A program made the position numbers and the translations under genes. Of a stretch of 64,000 nucleotides of DNA, positions 62,554 through 64,000 are shown piece after piece; the first letter of the stretch is position 1, and every line of letters begins with the position of its first letter. The notes beneath the pieces were generated by a model. It saw nothing but the letters and a program-made list of their open reading frames with translations, was not told the origin of the DNA and ran no database searches. Source of the stretch: JAJFFW01 sp965263375. Lineage in GTDB: Bacteria > Pseudomonadota > Alphaproteobacteria > Caulobacterales > Parvularculaceae. Location of the stretch: assembly GCA_965263375.1 (NCBI GenBank), contig OZ253669.1, positions 2,108,001 through 2,172,000 on the forward strand. The letters are read 5' to 3'.

Positions 62554-63519
62554 CTAGCCAATAACATTTGTTATCTTAGCGATGTCGTCAGATGTGATTT
62601 GCATCTGGGTCGTGGATCGATTGCCTAAACGAAGATGTAAAAACTCAACGATCTCTTGTGCGACATCAACCTCACAGCAAGACTCAATTCCTTCGAATCC
62701 TGGTGAGCTATTCGCTTCGCAGATTTTGTAACCGCCTTCATCGAATAACAGGTCGATGCCGGCTATATCTAGGCCGAGGATGCGTGCGCTCTCTAACGCG
62801 AGCCATTCTGCATTGCGATCCGGCTTCCAAGGTAAGACCTCACCGCCCTGACTATAGTTTGCCTTGAAGTCATTACCTTGCGCTCGCCGTTCCATCGCAG
62901 CGACGACTCTACCTCCGATCACTAACAAACGAACATCTCTGCCCCTAGAAGGCGCGACGAACTCCTGAAAAATTAGGTTTGCATTGGCCTGTGTTGCTCG
63001 CACGAGCTGCATCAGTTCATCAAATTTCCGTTCATCCTCACACAGAAAGACACCGCTCCCCTGACTGCCCGAAAGAGTTTTTACAATAAGCGGAAACCCA
63101 AGTGTCTTGCCGACAAGATTTATATCAACCGGAAACTTTGCAAGCATAGTCTTGGGGATGGGAAGGTTATGCTGGGCCAAACGCTGGTGTGCGAACAGCT
63201 TATCCTTTACTGTTTCAATCGCTGCAGCAGAATTATAGGTAGTTACCCTTAAACGTTCGAGTTGACGGATGACGGCAAGAGCAAAGTAGGTCGTTGATGC
63301 GCCCATTCTCGGGAGCATTACGTCAGGTATATCGACCTCAGCGCCGTCAATAAGCACTGAGCGGCGATCATCGCGGGACGCAATCAACTCAAATTGCTCA
63401 GGGGCATAAACGCCAGCATCAACGCCGCGATCCCTTAAACATTCAACTAATTTGTTGATCTCGTAGGCTTCAGGGCTAATCGCCGCCTCGTTCTTCTTAT
63501 AAAGGAGCCAAGTTTTCAT
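62554..63519 (-). CDS. RimK-family ATP-grasp ligase
   Basis: A 321-residue ATP-grasp enzyme that adds glutamate (or a related amino acid) to a carboxyl group. Motifs are LPRMGASTTYFALAVIRQLE, FPLIVKTLSGSQGSGVFL (ATP lysine and glycine loop), LIFQEFV, RDVRLLVIGGRVVAAMERRA and the metal site GIDLLFDEGGYKICEANSSPGFEGIE (seen as GIDLLFDEGGYK and CEANSSPGFEGIE). RimK modifies ribosomal protein S6 in E. coli; others make poly-glutamate or modify cofactors. The substrate is unknown here, and no RimB/protease partner is visible. Its start is close to a terminator-like hairpin and an IS element. Confidence 0.88.
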   Translation of the reverse strand: MKTWLLYKKNEAAISPEAYEINKLVECLRDRGVDAGVYAPEQFELIASRDDRRSVLIDGAEVDIPDVMLPRMGASTTYFALAVIRQLERLRVTTYNSAAAIETVKDKLFAHQRLAQHNLPIPKTMLAKFPVDINLVGKTLGFPLIVKTLSGSQGSGVFLCEDERKFDELMQLVRATQANANLIFQEFVAPSRGRDVRLLVIGGRVVAAMERRAQGNDFKANYSQGGEVLPWKPDRNAEWLALESARILGLDIAGIDLLFDEGGYKICEANSSPGFEGIESCCEVDVAQEIVEFLHLRLGNRSTTQMQITSDDIAKITNVIG

Positions 63520-63580
63520 AGGAATATCCGAGTTTCAATCGAAGTCGCGCGGTTGTATTCCGCTATGCCAACCGCGGCGA

Positions 63581-63606
63581 TAAAAACCCAATATCCTAAA
63601 TTGGGT
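63581..63606 (-). terminator. Terminator-like hairpin upstream of the RimK-type gene, for a gene lying to the right
   Basis: ACCCAAT / ATTGGGT with a seven-base loop; on the minus strand it is followed by TTTTTA. It is oriented to end a minus-strand transcript coming from beyond 63606, where only the IS element is now seen. Confidence 0.5.
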
Positions 63607-63759
63607 CATCGTCAACGATAATCGGCAAGCCCCAAAAAATGAACAGATCAGACCTTGGGCAGGCCGGCAATCGGGTGACTATTTTTCCGCCCTCCCGATC
63701 CCTCTGACTCTTTCAAATGAGAGCAAACGGTGATTTTTCACAATCAACGGGAGTTTGCC

Positions 63760-64000
63760 ATGTCAGATCATTTATTCTGGTTGACGGATGATCGCTTCGC
63801 ACGGCTGAAGCCGCTATTGCCCAACAAAGTTCGTGGCGTCGCCAGAGTGGATGATCGCCGCGTCATCTCCGGCATTATCCATGTGTTGAAGTCTGGCTGC
63901 CGTTGGGTCGATGCTCCATCAGAATACGGCCCTCGTAAAACGCTCTATGACCGTTTTGTACGGTGGGCGAAGAAAGGTATCTGGCAAGAGATCTTCATTG
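63760..64000 (+). mobile_element. IS5-family insertion sequence, left part only
   Basis: The transposase gene that begins at 63760 marks an insertion sequence running out of the window. Its left terminal inverted repeat must lie between about 63607 and 63759, but I could not fix it without the right end. The extent given is the part supported by coding sequence. Confidence 0.6.
63760..64000 (+). CDS. IS5-family transposase, N-terminal part
   Basis: 80 codons without a stop before the window end. The translation has the start of the IS5-type transposase with the DUF4096 region: LFWLTDDRFARLKPLLPN, then RVDDRRVISGIIHVLKSGCRW, DAPSEYGPRKTLYDRFVRWA and KGIWQEIF (given here as separate motifs). 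The DDE catalytic domain lies beyond the window. GGGAG precedes the ATG. The insertion lies 240 bases upstream of the RimK-type gene. Family call sure; exact IS name not assignable. Confidence 0.88.
   Translation, partial: MSDHLFWLTDDRFARLKPLLPNKVRGVARVDDRRVISGIIHVLKSGCRWVDAPSEYGPRKTLYDRFVRWAKKGIWQEIFI

Noticed and set aside
62691..62710. TTCGAATCC resembling a tRNA T-loop
   Set aside because: It lies inside the RimK-type coding sequence and no cloverleaf can be built around it.

Overview
The window is an ordinary-looking stretch of an alphaproteobacterial chromosome of moderate GC. This is inferred from gene order: an F1-only ATP synthase operon (atpHAGDC) near priA, the run ybgC-tolQRAB-pal-cpoB-tilS-ftsH-folP-glmM, serC-serA with a serC-type RNA leader, tkt-gap-pgk-fda beside a DUF4164-zapA pair, and HAD-ribF-ileS-lspA-DUF3035. 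A full CtrA-type box and short GC-rich hairpin repeats would fit the Caulobacterales/Parvularculales side of the class, but the genus cannot be fixed from the sequence. No rRNA, tRNA, CRISPR array or prophage was seen.

Layout. 1-3.2 kb: a membrane protein cut by the window edge, a GT87-type membrane glycosyltransferase and an Old Yellow Enzyme. 3.4-8.7 kb: atpHAGDC on the minus strand, with an unusually long atpG-atpD gap. 9.2-13.3 kb: a hybrid histidine kinase preceded by a CtrA-like box, convergent with priA, whose second zinc site is lost. 13.5-17.6 kb (+): a two-domain DUF1036 protein, a pyrimidine 5'-nucleotidase-like HAD, dapD and an LplT-like MFS transporter. 17.7-24.0 kb (-): serA, serC with its RNA leader, thiD, glmM, folP. 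24.1-32.6 kb: a methyltransferase (+), then DUF4153, ftsH, tilS, cpoB and pal (-). 33.0-40.8 kb (-): tolB, tolA, tolR, tolQ, ybgC, ruvB, ruvA, ruvC and a Sel1-repeat protein. 41.0-42.6 kb: thiE and coq4. 42.6-43.0 kb: a gene-free block of hairpin repeats. 43.1-48.8 kb (-): fda, pgk, a small secreted protein, gap, tkt. 49.1-49.7 kb (+): DUF4164 and zapA. 49.7-56.1 kb (-): mutL, a second repeat block, a DUF3035 lipoprotein, lspA, ileS. 56.4-58.3 kb: a divergent pair of envelope proteins, Gly/Tyr/His-rich and DUF2799. 58.3-63.5 kb (-): ribF, HAD-IIA phosphatase, degenerate EAL protein, OmpA-like lipoprotein, RimK-type ligase. 63.8 kb to the end: the first part of an IS5-family transposase.

Most genes are housekeeping: energy (ATP synthase, lower glycolysis/pentose phosphate), envelope integrity (Tol-Pal, GlmM, DapD, LspA), DNA repair (PriA, RuvABC, MutL), protein quality control (FtsH) and cofactors (folate, thiamine, flavin, ubiquinone). 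I did not find a clear undescribed multi-gene system. The best leads are the altered PriA zinc module, the Gly/Tyr-rich plus DUF2799 pair lying between ribF and ileS, the tandem DUF1036 protein with a peptidoglycan-binding-like spacer, the inactive-looking EAL protein, the CtrA-like box between the kinase and the atp operon, and the dispersed hairpin repeats.
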